A DNA stretch of 64,000 nt from JAHQVI01 sp963749875 (lineage in GTDB: Bacteria > Pseudomonadota > Alphaproteobacteria > Rhizobiales > Rhodomicrobiaceae): positions 186,001 to 250,000 of the forward strand of contig CAVVOX010000004.1 in assembly GCA_963749875.1 (NCBI GenBank), written 5' to 3'. Every line of letters begins with the position of its first letter. Position 1 is the stretch's first letter. The translations under genes were made by a program, and so were the position numbers. This document shows positions 8,100 to 16,251 of the stretch, in pieces. The notes under the pieces are model-generated. The model was not told where the DNA came from. It saw only the letters and a list, made by a program, of their open reading frames with translations, and did not search any database.

Positions 8100-8464
8100 T
8101 ACACTTCCACATTGATGAAGTCGCGGTAGATTTCGACGCGGATCAGCGGGGTCCCGTTGACGATACTTTGCCGCGCGGATGCCGTCGAGCTTCCCGCATT
8201 CAGCATCGCTTCCAGGCGGGCGCGGTTTTGCACGGAGCTGAAAAAGGAGTCGTCTTCATCCTCCGGGTCCCGGACGCCGAAGCGGTAAAAATTCGCGCGA
8301 TCCTGGCGGATGATTGCCGCAGCGGATTGCAGGCGGACGCCGTCGCTATTGAAATGATCGGCGCTGCTGAGCCGGGCCTGGTAACTGTCCAGAAGCTCGT
8401 CCGCCTCGGCTTGAGAGCCGGCGGACCAGATCGCCAGAACAAAGACTAAGATCAATATACGCAT
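8096..8464 (-). CDS. Small exported hypothetical protein
   Basis: 122-residue protein with a signal peptide (MRILILVFVLAIWSAGSQA). The mature part is acidic and soluble, with no cysteines or recognised motif; it contains FYRFGVRDPEDEDDSFF and ends IYRDFINVEVY. The last four bases (ATGA, 8096-8099) overlap the start of the M15 peptidase gene, so the two proteins are probably made together and may act together at the cell wall. I do not recognise the family. Confidence 0.7.
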   Translation of the reverse strand: MRILILVFVLAIWSAGSQAEADELLDSYQARLSSADHFNSDGVRLQSAAAIIRQDRANFYRFGVRDPEDEDDSFFSSVQNRARLEAMLNAGSSTASARQSIVNGTPLIRVEIYRDFINVEVY

Positions 8465-8675
8465 TGAAGGTGCCTCATTTATCGGCGAGCCGTGCGAGCT
8501 GCCCGCGTCGGCCTATCTTTCCGAAACAGGGGGAAAAGGGCAAGGCGCATTTTGCCGGATTTATGAAGAATGTCCAAAGAGGTAGCGTGCAGATTGCTCC
8601 CGTCAGGACTGTCGATTTCCGCCAATTTTTCGGTTTTGGGACCGATACCTCAGGCGCTGCATTGCCTCAGCCCGC

Positions 8676-9260
8676 CTACCCCAAAAACGGCAGCGCGACC
8701 AGCAGCGCGAAGGCGTTCACCATCGACGCCGTCCCGACCACGCCGAGCACGCCGCTGACCCAGAGCAGAAAACTGCCGCCGAGGATCAGCGACACCGAGG
8801 CCAGCACGATGGCGATCTGCAAGAGGCCCTGGCCAAAGTCGAAATAGGGGTCGCGCTTCAGGGCGAGATCGCGCTCGGCTTCCAGCGCCTGCGCTTTCGC
8901 CAGCAACTCCTTCTTGCCCTCGCCTGTTTCCGGCTCGCTGTCATAGCGCGCGATCTTGGCGCGATAGGCGGCGGCCTTGTCGGTCAGGAAGCGCCGGGCG
9001 TCCCCGGTCAGGCCAGGGTCCATGAGCTGCGCCTCGAACTGATCGACGGCGATCTCGTAATCGGTCTGGCGGATGTTCTTGGCCTGGAAGAAGGCGTAAG
9101 TGTCGGCCGCCTGGATATTTGAGCGAACGGCGGTTTTCGACGCATCGTCGTCGCCGATCGAGCAGATGGCCAGAAGAACGGCGAGCACGGCGATATAGAC
9201 CGCCGTCCATTTATTCTGCCCCTCCTCGACGGCCTTTTCCAACGCCTCCGGTACACTCAT
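8676..9260 (-). CDS. DUF4337 membrane protein
   Basis: 194-residue protein of the DUF4337 family, function unknown. It has one membrane helix near the N-terminus (WTAVYIAVLAVLLAICSIG), then the conserved stretch SNIQAADTYAFFQAKNIRQT. A long charged helix at 90-130 is probably a coiled coil. Two C-terminal membrane helices follow (IAIVLASVSLILGGSFLLWV and MVNAFALLVALPF). A broken paralogue of its C-terminus lies at 5930-6090. The 211 bases downstream (8465-8675) contain no recognisable gene. A palindromic element lies between its start and gpmA. Confidence 0.85.
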   Translation of the reverse strand: MSVPEALEKAVEEGQNKWTAVYIAVLAVLLAICSIGDDDASKTAVRSNIQAADTYAFFQAKNIRQTDYEIAVDQFEAQLMDPGLTGDARRFLTDKAAAYRAKIARYDSEPETGEGKKELLAKAQALEAERDLALKRDPYFDFGQGLLQIAIVLASVSLILGGSFLLWVSGVLGVVGTASMVNAFALLVALPFLG

Positions 9261-9310
9261 CCGCCCCTCCCAGCTCCCATGCCTGCGCTGCTGCTTTATC
9301 CGCAGTCAGC

Positions 9311-9420
9311 GCTAGCGCAACGCGCATCCGAAGGGACGCGGACAGTTGCGCTAACCTATTGAAATAGATCAACTTGACCTCGTTCAAGTGAAATCGCTTG
9401 AACGTGGGTTGATCTAGGCG
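9311..9420. repeat. Palindromic element copy B
   Basis: Runs from GCTAGCGCAACGCG to GGGTTGATCTAG, with a central AGATCAACTTGACCTCG segment. The first palindrome is imperfect (AGCGCAAC paired with GTTGCGCT). It lies between gpmA and the DUF4337 gene, both on the minus strand. Minus-strand translation gives DQPTFKRFHLNEVKLI, the same peptide family as the insert in the M15 peptidase. Confidence 0.85.
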
Positions 9421-9445
9421 CAAGCGCGTCGCATCGGGGGCGGGG

Positions 9446-10066
9446 CTAGCCGGTCAATTCGCGCTTCTCGGCGACGGTGCCGTCGTCATTGAGGCGGTAG
9501 ACGAGCGGGAGGCCGGTCGCCAGATTGAGCTGCAGCACCTCCTCGCGGCTGAGCCGGTCGAGCTTCATGACGAGGGCGCGCAGCGAATTGCCATGCGCGG
9601 CGACGATCACGTTCTTGCCGGCCTGCAGCTCCGGCCAGATCTTCGCCTCGTAATAAGGCAGAACGCGCGCGGCGGTGTCCTTCAGGCTTTCGCCGCCGGG
9701 CGGCTGCACATCATAGGAGCGCCGCCAGATATGCACCTGCTCCTCGCCCCAGCGCTTGCGGGCGTCATCCTTGTTGAGCCCGGCGAGATCGCCATAGTCG
9801 CGTTCGTTGAGCGCCTGATCCTTCAGCGTTTCGAGGCCGGTCTGCCCCAGCTCTTCGAGAATGAGGTCGAGCGTGCGCTGAGCGCGGATGAGCGCACTGG
9901 TGAAGGCGATGTCGAATTTGATGCCCGCCTGCTTGATCAGCCGTCCGGCGCGCCGCGCTTCCTCCACGCCCTTTTCGCTCAGATCGACATCACGCCAGCC
10001 GGTGAACACGTTGAGCTTGTTCCACTCGCTTTCGCCGTGGCGGACGAGAACCAGAAGATTATCCAT
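9446..10066 (-). CDS. gpmA: 2,3-bisphosphoglycerate-dependent phosphoglycerate mutase
   Basis: Glycolytic and gluconeogenic enzyme interconverting 3- and 2-phosphoglycerate. The 206-residue protein starts MDNLLVLVRHGESEWNKLN, where the histidine of RHGES is the phospho-acceptor. It continues with NVFTGWRDVDLSEKG, LNERDYGDLAGLNKDDAR, PPGGESLKDT and VIVAAHGNSLRALVM, which carries the second catalytic histidine. It is shorter than the E. coli enzyme (250 residues), as usual for alphaproteobacterial GpmA. The longer upstream open frame was rejected because the conserved N-terminus begins at this ATG. Confidence 0.96.
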   Translation of the reverse strand: MDNLLVLVRHGESEWNKLNVFTGWRDVDLSEKGVEEARRAGRLIKQAGIKFDIAFTSALIRAQRTLDLILEELGQTGLETLKDQALNERDYGDLAGLNKDDARKRWGEEQVHIWRRSYDVQPPGGESLKDTAARVLPYYEAKIWPELQAGKNVIVAAHGNSLRALVMKLDRLSREEVLQLNLATGLPLVYRLNDDGTVAEKRELTG

Positions 10067-10094
10067 TGTCACCTTTTGAAATTTCCGCGCACGA

Positions 10095-10556
10095 TCACTC
10101 CGAGGCTGCCTCAGCATGATCGCGGATTGATTGCCACTCCACAAGCGGCAAGAGCCTCGAATCGGCAAGCGCTGCGGTGCGATGTCCGATCCCGGCGAGA
10201 TAGCCCTCATTGGTTTCAAAGGCCATGAACGCCTCGACGCTGTGCTGGCGAACAAGCAAGGCAAGATCCCAGCGTTCGGCTTCGGGACCGATCAGGAACG
10301 GCCCGCCTGCGCCCATGAACAGGATCTCGCCGCCGCTCTGTTGCAGGAATGGTAGCGTATGGGCGATGTAGCGCTGATAGGCAGCCTCTCCGCTAAGCTG
10401 AGTTTTCGGTGCAAGTTCCGGATTGGCGGAATAGTCGGCGATGGTCCGGAAGCGCAGCAGGTTGAGCATGACGACCTCGCCTTTGATGCCGCGCTGAAGG
10501 AACGCCCGTCCGGCTTCTCGCGAGGGCCGCAAATAGCGGTCTTGATCCATCGGCAT
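10095..10556 (-). CDS. DUF1330-type protein
   Basis: About 154 residues. The core (GEVVMLNLLRFR, then YQRYIAHTLPFLQQSGGEIL, GPEAERWDLALLVRQHSVEA and FMAFETNEGYLAG) matches the dimeric ferredoxin-like DUF1330 fold, small proteins of unknown function that may act in oxidative or detoxification reactions. Several ATG codons lie close together (10550-10565), so the exact start is uncertain; I use the one giving MPMDQDRYLRPSREAG. It lies between dapB and gpmA on the same strand with gaps of a few tens of bases, suggesting one transcription unit dapB-DUF1330-gpmA. Confidence 0.75.
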   Translation of the reverse strand: MPMDQDRYLRPSREAGRAFLQRGIKGEVVMLNLLRFRTIADYSANPELAPKTQLSGEAAYQRYIAHTLPFLQQSGGEILFMGAGGPFLIGPEAERWDLALLVRQHSVEAFMAFETNEGYLAGIGHRTAALADSRLLPLVEWQSIRDHAEAASE

Positions 10557-10602
10557 CCGCATCATCTCACATTGGCCAGGAGGGATTGGTCCGGCCCGCG
10601 GC

Positions 10603-11400
10603 TCAAAGGCCGAGCACATCCTGCATCGAATAAAGGCCGGGCGGCTTGCCCTTGCCCCAGAGCGCCGCCTGGACCGCGCCGCGCGCGAAGAGCTGCCGGT
10701 CGCCCGCGCGGTGGGTGAGCTCGATGCGCTCGCACGGTCCGGCAAAGACGACCGTATGATCGCCGACCACATCGCCGCCGCGCAAGCTCGCAAAGCCGAT
10801 ATCGCCGCGTTTGCGCATGCCCATATGGCCGTCGCGGACACGCACCGCATGGTCCTCAAGCCCGATATGGCGGCCATCGGCGGCGGCCTTGCCAAGCATC
10901 AGCGCGGTGCCGGAGGGCGCATCGACCTTCAGACGGTGATGCATTTCGACGATCTCGATATCGAAATCCGGGTCCAGCGCTTCGGCCGCTTTCCGGACCA
11001 GCGCCGCAAGCAGATTGACGCCGAGGCTCATATTGCCGGATTTGACGATCACCGCATGGCGCGAGGCGGCGAGGATCGCGTCCTCGTCGTGGGGCGCAAG
11101 GCCGGTCGTGCCGATCACATGGACGATGCGCGCCTGGGCGGCGAGCCCGGCATGTTCGACGGTCGCCTCTGGCGTGGTGAAATCGAGCACGCCTTCGGAG
11201 CGCGTGAGCAGCTCCAAGGGGTCGGTCGTGATCGGGATGCCGAGCTTGCCCAGGCCCGCCAATTCGCCGAGATCCGCGCCGATCGCCTCCGAGCCCTCCG
11301 GTTCCGTGCCGCCGGAAATCGAGCAGTCGGGCATTTCATGAACGACGCGGGCGATGGCCTGACCCATCCGCCCCGCCGCACCCATAATCGCAAGTCTCAT
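10603..11400 (-). CDS. dapB: 4-hydroxy-tetrahydrodipicolinate reductase
   Basis: NAD(P)H-dependent step of the diaminopimelate and lysine pathway. The 265-residue protein has the Rossmann motif MGAAGRMGQAIAR at the N-terminus, VLDFTTPEAT and GTTGL for nucleotide and substrate contacts, and the family signature EMHHRLKVDAPSGTALML with catalytic His and Lys. Length is typical. It precedes the DUF1330 and gpmA genes, and dapB-gpmA adjacency is common in Hyphomicrobiales. Confidence 0.96.
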   Translation of the reverse strand: MRLAIMGAAGRMGQAIARVVHEMPDCSISGGTEPEGSEAIGADLGELAGLGKLGIPITTDPLELLTRSEGVLDFTTPEATVEHAGLAAQARIVHVIGTTGLAPHDEDAILAASRHAVIVKSGNMSLGVNLLAALVRKAAEALDPDFDIEIVEMHHRLKVDAPSGTALMLGKAAADGRHIGLEDHAVRVRDGHMGMRKRGDIGFASLRGGDVVGDHTVVFAGPCERIELTHRAGDRQLFARGAVQAALWGKGKPPGLYSMQDVLGL

Positions 11401-12026
11401 GGTTTATCGAATGTCGCAAAGAGTTCCAAAGCTGCCCTATAGCAGCGATGCGAGCGGGATTAAAGGATCACGGGCGCAGGCCCCCGCTTTTTTCACACGG
11501 GGCGAAGGCGAATGGCGCAATAGTCGGCTTTGCCATCGAAGGCAAACGCCATGAACGCGGACAAGCGCTTGTAGTGCCCCAATTTCTGCAATGCGGTGTT
11601 TCTCTCCGTCAGTGCTCTGGCTAGTCCAGCGGAGAGAAAGGGCCATTCGTCCGGTTTTCGCTATTCTATCGCCTCAATAACGGCTGCGATGTAATGACCG
11701 CTGGCCGCGCTATTGCGTTAGCTTCGCGAGGCAATAGCGATTAATTTTGCGCTAATGTGGCTGCAATTGTCGAGCGTGATGTATCCAGAATCCGTTGAAT
11801 TGCCGAAGGCCCGTCGAGATTGTCGCCATGGCTGAAGAAAAGAAGCTTGCCCTTAACGACAGCAAACGCCGGCTTTCTCGAACCACGCCGCATGGCAGGA
11901 CTCGCTAACCACATTGCCCAACCGGCTTCGCCGGCAAGACGCTTCGGGGGCGATACGTCCCCGGGCAATTAGGAGGAATACTACTTGCGTCGTGGTTTTT
12001 CTTAAGTTTTCATGGCGTTAGCGCCA
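11401..12026. other. Long intergenic region with small ORF remnants
   Basis: About 626 bases. On the minus strand, roughly 11505-11680 reads LTERNTALQKLGHYKRLSAF, then MAFAFDGKADYCAIRLRPV and a stop, without a clear start codon. A related tail (YALAFDGKAAYSAQ) occurs at about 17215-17290. An inverted repeat with 10-bp arms (TTTCTCTCCG and CGGAGAGAAA) lies between about 11598 and 11640. From 11700 on I see no gene. The stretch marks the transition from high-GC core sequence to the lower-GC racemase-like gene. Confidence 0.4.
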
Positions 12027-13448
12027 TCACTTCTGCACTTCACCATGCGGCCCTCTAATGTTACGCCTCTCCACATATCGGACGGGGCCCACGCAATAAG
12101 GGGTATCGTCGTAGATAAACATCGATTCCTCTTCAAATTGAGGGCTTGCGCCAGTGGCGCACATAGCAATGTTATAGGTATCTTCTGCTACTTGGTTGAA
12201 GACATCATCGAGGGTTAAATTGTCGCATAACAGACAAACCTCTGCCCCTGGAAACACTTTTTTCTGGTCCAGATTGGGCCCGACATTTACCTCAATTTTA
12301 TGCGCTTGGGGTGGGGCCGCTAAGGGGTAACGTGTGCCGCCAATGCTGACTTCTCCCCACACGCGCTGCCATCGAGGCCGGCTTTTACCCTGTGGTCGGA
12401 ACAGGCGGGGATACCCATCGTTGATTCCCACATTAATAACGGCAATATTGGTGTTTCCGCTGGGATGTAATGCAGCTATTTTTGCTGTCCACCAAATAAT
12501 AGGTTTTAGCTCAGGGAATCCAAATTCGGCAGAACCATAGGTGATGGCGCCCAGGCGCAGAGCGAACCTGACATTGGGATTGGATAGGTAACGGTCTGCC
12601 AGTGAGCGCACTTCAGGATCGGCGGGAAGATCAATTCTTTCCAAGCCTGAATTCCAAAGCCGACTTACTTCGCTGCTGGCGCCCCAGTGGACGGAGATAG
12701 GTGGGTCATTGGGCCCCAGTTTTGCAGCCAATTTTACAGCAACTGGGCAGGCAACTCTTAAAAACCTTTTAATTCGCTCGTTAATTTGCACATCAGGGGC
12801 GGATTGTAAGTAGCCTAAATGCGTGAAAATACCTAGTACCTTCACCCACTGTGGGTTCATTGAATCCACGAGTTTTTGTAACTCGGCGGGTGAATTGAAT
12901 TCAAATCCCCAGGGATCACCATAGTGGTCGAAAAGATAGATTGACGCATTGATAGGGGTGTTTTCTTCTTGCGCCACACGCGTCACGGCCGCTAAATCTG
13001 CTGGCGTACCAATGAATTCTGTCACATTTAGTTTCTTGACCACCGCCTCTTTGGCTAAATCGTAAGTGGTGGGGGAAATGCGAATAATAGATTTGGGGTG
13101 AAATTGCGCCAGTACTTCCGCATCCTTATTGGTGCGTATTGCCACACCTGAGGTAACTTTGGCTGCAGCGGGGCCCACGAGATGAGTATCATTGCCGTAG
13201 GCGGACCATTTAAGTACGCTTATCAAATCCCAACGATTTGGAAGGTAATCGGTAAGGGCACGAAGATTGTTTTCATACCTTTCCGTTAGGATTTGGACTT
13301 TAGAATTCGCATTAGAATTTTTTGCGAGGACGAATTTGCCGGGGCCGTAATCCGAGCAGGCACTGAGGAGGCTGGCAACGGCGCCCTGCAGCACACTTCG
13401 TCGGCTGACCCGCATTGCCATCAAGCGATTATAGACATCAACTCTCAT
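12027..13448 (-). CDS. Tat-exported lipoprotein related to alanine/amino-acid racemases
   Basis: 473-residue protein. The N-terminus carries a twin-arginine signal (SRRSVLQGAVASL) followed by a lipobox (LLSAC), so it is probably a Tat-exported lipoprotein. The rest resembles fold-type III PLP enzymes of the alanine racemase family: NNLRALTDYLPNRWDLIS, then VLKWSAYGND with the PLP lysine position, GIFTHLGYLQS, HWGASSEVSR, RLGAITYG and CDNLTLDD. In ordinary racemases the catalytic tyrosine sits in GYADG; here the segment reads INVGINDGYPR, so that tyrosine appears to be missing. GC content is clearly lower than in the neighbours, and an IS element sits 41 bases upstream of the start, both signs of transfer. 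The start was chosen for its GGGAGGA site. A signalling or binding role instead of racemisation is possible. Confidence 0.7.
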   Translation of the reverse strand: MRVDVYNRLMAMRVSRRSVLQGAVASLLSACSDYGPGKFVLAKNSNANSKVQILTERYENNLRALTDYLPNRWDLISVLKWSAYGNDTHLVGPAAAKVTSGVAIRTNKDAEVLAQFHPKSIIRISPTTYDLAKEAVVKKLNVTEFIGTPADLAAVTRVAQEENTPINASIYLFDHYGDPWGFEFNSPAELQKLVDSMNPQWVKVLGIFTHLGYLQSAPDVQINERIKRFLRVACPVAVKLAAKLGPNDPPISVHWGASSEVSRLWNSGLERIDLPADPEVRSLADRYLSNPNVRFALRLGAITYGSAEFGFPELKPIIWWTAKIAALHPSGNTNIAVINVGINDGYPRLFRPQGKSRPRWQRVWGEVSIGGTRYPLAAPPQAHKIEVNVGPNLDQKKVFPGAEVCLLCDNLTLDDVFNQVAEDTYNIAMCATGASPQFEEESMFIYDDTPYCVGPVRYVERRNIRGPHGEVQK

Positions 13449-13501
13449 GGCTATTCCTCCCAAGTGACTATTTTCGTATTTTCGCTAGAGCCCGTGGACA
13501 A

Positions 13502-13873
13502 TCATCTGAGTGCAATGACAATAGCGGCGAGATTGATCGTCGCTTTATAGCTCAGTTCAGTTTTGTCATATCGCGTATTCACAGCTCGAAAGTCCTTGAT
13601 TTTGCTAAAGTAATTTTCAATGAGGTGGCGCCACCGATATTTCACCCGATCATGAGGAATGACCTGTTTCCGATCCGCTTTTGACGGGATAACCGCCTCC
13701 GCCCCGCGTCTCTCAAGGTCCTCCCTTATGCTGTTATTGTCGAAGGCTTTGTCGCCGAGCAGGGCTTCAAACGCCAAATCGTCAATGAGATCCGGCACGC
13801 CGACGCTGTCGTGGCGCTGCCCAGGCCACAAGGAGAAGCGCACGAGATTGCCCAATGCATCGACCAGCGCCAA
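13502..13873 (-). CDS. IS5-type transposase, downstream part (orfB)
   Basis: C-terminal half of a DDE transposase: ALVDALGNLVRFSLWPGQRH, then LGDKAFDNNSIREDLERRG with the second catalytic aspartate, and YRWRHLIENYFSKIKDFRAV, which carries the catalytic glutamate in the Y-(2)-R-(3)-E motif. It is expected to be made as a fusion with the upstream frame by a -1 frameshift at an A4G5 tract (13925-13933). The catalytic motif appears intact, so the element may still be active. Confidence 0.88.
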   Translation of the reverse strand: MALVDALGNLVRFSLWPGQRHDSVGVPDLIDDLAFEALLGDKAFDNNSIREDLERRGAEAVIPSKADRKQVIPHDRVKYRWRHLIENYFSKIKDFRAVNTRYDKTELSYKATINLAAIVIALR

Positions 13874-13884
13874 AATCTTCGTTG

Positions 13885-14262
13885 TCAGGCCGCCTTTTGA
13901 GCGGCCGATGGCCTGATCGAGAGTCCCCCTTTTGCGCCGCTTGCCTTCTGATGCACGCTAACGATCGTTCCGTCGATGAGGATATATTCGAAATCGGGCT
14001 CTCCGGACAAGACTCTGAAAACGCGATCAAAAACGCCAGCCGCCGCCGCCCAACGGCGGAAACGCCGGAATATGCTGTTCCAGGAACCAAAACCAGACGG
14101 CAAATCCCGCCAGGGGGCGCCGGTACGTACACGCCATAACACGGCTTCGAGAAAAAGCCGAATATCCTTGGCTGTCACACCGCAATCGCTCGCCTTACCG
14201 GGCAGGAGCGGCGCGATAATCGTCCATTGAGAATCCGATAGCACAAAGCGTTCCGACCGCAT
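13885..14262 (-). CDS. IS5-type transposase, upstream part (orfA)
   Basis: N-terminal half of the same transposase, 125 residues: RFVLSDSQWTIIAPLLPGK, then AVLWRVRTGAPWRDLPSGFG, WNSIFRRFRRWAAAAGVFD and ILIDGTIVSVHQKASGAKGG. The last block holds the first catalytic aspartate (IDGT). After AKGG this frame runs into a stop, while the -1 frame continues with the expected LDQAIGRSKGG sequence, as is normal for the IS427 group. Confidence 0.88.
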   Translation of the reverse strand: MRSERFVLSDSQWTIIAPLLPGKASDCGVTAKDIRLFLEAVLWRVRTGAPWRDLPSGFGSWNSIFRRFRRWAAAAGVFDRVFRVLSGEPDFEYILIDGTIVSVHQKASGAKGGLSIRPSAAQKAA

Positions 14263-14336
14263 TCAAACCTCCCAAAAGGAAGTTTGAATCACTGTTCGAG
14301 GGAAATGAGAATCCCATAATTGTCCACGGGCGCTAG

Positions 14337-15303
14337 CGCATAGTTCCCGCTGCTGCGGACCGCAGCTGGCAAAAAGCAACTGAAGTATGCAACACGTCCA
14401 CACCAAGTCAACGAATGGACGGAGATACCAGTTCTGCCATTCATGCTCGCAACGCCTCAAACGAGCGATCTTCGCAAGTGCCAAAGTATGGCGTCGACAC
14501 AGCATCGCCCCAGCTCGGCACTCGCTTGAGACAACCCAAATGATTGCGGTGTCCGCCTTGTCCAGACGGAGCGTGCAGACCCTACCATAATGGGTCGTTG
14601 ATCCGAGGGCCGCAAAATCGTTGCCCCACCTCGCCTCGGAAAGCGCAAAAGGTCCGGCGGCAGAGGGTCCGCTGTACAGGGGTTGGACGGTGTAATCCTT
14701 TCGCAGGCTATCTCACCACTTCCTGATGAGGGCTATTCACGACCGGCGTGATGTTCTCTCTGTGCCCCGGCACGAGGCCCCAGTTGGGGTCACGACACGA
14801 AAGTGTTTATTACGCACGCTAAGGATCGTCAGCGAGGGCTTCGTACAGAGAGGTCTTGCCGATTTTCAGTTTGGCGGCAGCCTCGTAGACATTAAGGCTT
14901 TGGCTCATCAGCACTTTCGATTGCCGGCATAGTTCGACGAATTCTTGTCCGGATTCCTGTCCGGCTAAACAAACTTGTCCGCAATGCCATTGCCAGCTGG
15001 GGGTTGTCGGACGATTTCTGGGGATGCCGCCAAACGACCGTTTGGCGGACAGCGCCAATCGCGCGCCACGACCGGATCGAGGCGCTTTCCTCCGGCGGCT
15101 CGACCGAGCCGTCAAGGGAGAGATCGCGGTGATCACGGACATCGGCAAACTTCGCCACTTCAGACTCGGGCTAGCAAGGGAAATTCGCGACTAGCCGCGA
15201 TCTCTTACGCAAGCTTCGCTTCGGTTTAGGCGGCTGCATATCCATAGGCGTAATATTACGTCGAAACGAGAGCGTGGCGGTCTAGGTGCGGTCCCCGTCA
15301 CGA
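14337..15303. other. Long non-coding accessory stretch
   Basis: About 970 bases between the IS element and the DUF2182 gene. From 14337 to about 14800 I see only short unrelated open frames without ribosome-binding sites. From about 14819 to 15180 there is possible recombinase debris, listed separately. The remainder to 15303 shows nothing recognisable. The base composition and lack of genes fit a scar of repeated insertions. Confidence 0.45.
14819..15180 (-). pseudogene. Possible serine recombinase (resolvase) C-terminal remnant
   Basis: Minus-strand translation ends SLNVYEAAAKLKIGKTSLYE followed by ALADDP and a stop at 14819. This resembles the C-terminal helix-turn-helix of Tn3-type resolvases (a pattern like AAKELGIGRTTLYRAL). 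Upstream, RLALSAKRSFGG vaguely matches the arginine and glycine-rich linker before that domain. No catalytic N-terminal domain can be found. It might instead be a fragment of another HTH protein. Confidence 0.35.
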
Positions 15304-16125
15304 TCAAGAGGCCCGATACAGAAGGAAAAGGCCGGCCACGGCCATCGCTGCGCCTGCAAGACGTGGGACGAGCCGGCCGGTCAGTATGATCTTTTCCAAC
15401 AGAACAAAAATCGTCAGTCCAGCAATCCACAGTAGGTTCATGACGCCGCCGACAAACAGAAGCGCCATCAGCACCCAACAGCAGCCGACGCAGAGCGAGC
15501 CATGCTCTGCACCGAGCCGCAGCGAGCCCCATGGGCTCGCGCTAAAGCCGCCTCGACTGATCAGGAACCCGAGGGGCGATTGGCAATGGGTTAGACAGGC
15601 GTCTTTCAGCGGCGACCACTGATAAAGGCCAGCTGCAACAAGCAGGAGCCCGCCAAAAAGGTTGCTCGCACTCGACATCATCGGGGTGATGAGAGCGAGC
15701 CGGCTCAATTGCCATTGCGCGACCGTTGCGGCGAGACTGAAGGCGGTCCACGCGAGAAGATAGCCTGCAACAAACCAGCCCGTCGCCGCGAGGGGTCTGC
15801 CGTTTTCCGCCGCCTTGCGGCCCATATTGGCGTAAAGCAGCACCATCGGTGTAACGGACGGCATCATCATTCCGACCATCATCACCGCCCACATGACGAA
15901 CATGAAGGCGAAATCGGCGACGCTCCACGGCCGCAAAGCGGGCTTTAACATCGCGCCCATGCCGCTCATGGTTTTGCCCATGGATGTTCCCATGTCCATG
16001 TCCATGTCCATGTTGGCGGCGAGCCACAACACATACGTCCATGCCAAGGCGGTGATGGCAATAATCGCGCTCAACACGATTGCGCGGTCACGCCGGAGCA
16101 CTGCATTGATGGCGGCGTCAATCAT
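15304..16125 (-). CDS. DUF2182 integral membrane protein, putative metal-binding
   Basis: 273-residue membrane protein with about seven predicted helices. Between helices 1 and 2 is a methionine and aspartate-rich loop (ANMDMDMDMGTSMGKTMSGM), and helix 2-3 has MFVMWAVMMVGMMMPSVTPM. Conserved family elements CLTHCQSPLGFL and GSLCVGCCWVLMALLF follow. Databases call DUF2182 a predicted metal-binding membrane protein; its function is not established. The next gene on the same strand, immediately upstream, is DUF1326, and the two families commonly travel together, which suggests a joint role. Methionine-rich loops are typical of copper transport, but that is inference. Confidence 0.88.
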   Translation of the reverse strand: MIDAAINAVLRRDRAIVLSAIIAITALAWTYVLWLAANMDMDMDMGTSMGKTMSGMGAMLKPALRPWSVADFAFMFVMWAVMMVGMMMPSVTPMVLLYANMGRKAAENGRPLAATGWFVAGYLLAWTAFSLAATVAQWQLSRLALITPMMSSASNLFGGLLLVAAGLYQWSPLKDACLTHCQSPLGFLISRGGFSASPWGSLRLGAEHGSLCVGCCWVLMALLFVGGVMNLLWIAGLTIFVLLEKIILTGRLVPRLAGAAMAVAGLFLLYRAS

Positions 16126-16251
16126 CGCACGTCCACATGCCCTGTCATGTCAGACGTCAATCGTTACCACCTCCGCAAGGCCCCCGTGATATATTCCTCA
16201 TGAACTCGTTGCCGTGGTAGTGAGGTCAGCGAAGCGGCGGGTGCGGCTCTG

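Larger units (their letters stand above)
13489..14332 (-). mobile_element. IS5-family (IS427-group-like) insertion sequence, complete
   Basis: 844 bp with terminal inverted repeats AGCCCGTGGACAAT (left) and ATTGTCCACGGGCG (right), differing at one position. It is flanked on both sides by CTAG (13485-13488 and 14333-14336), read as the target duplication. Two overlapping-type frames encode the transposase. The insertion lies 41 bases upstream of the racemase-like gene and in the same orientation, so it may have displaced or supplied that gene's promoter. Confidence 0.93.
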
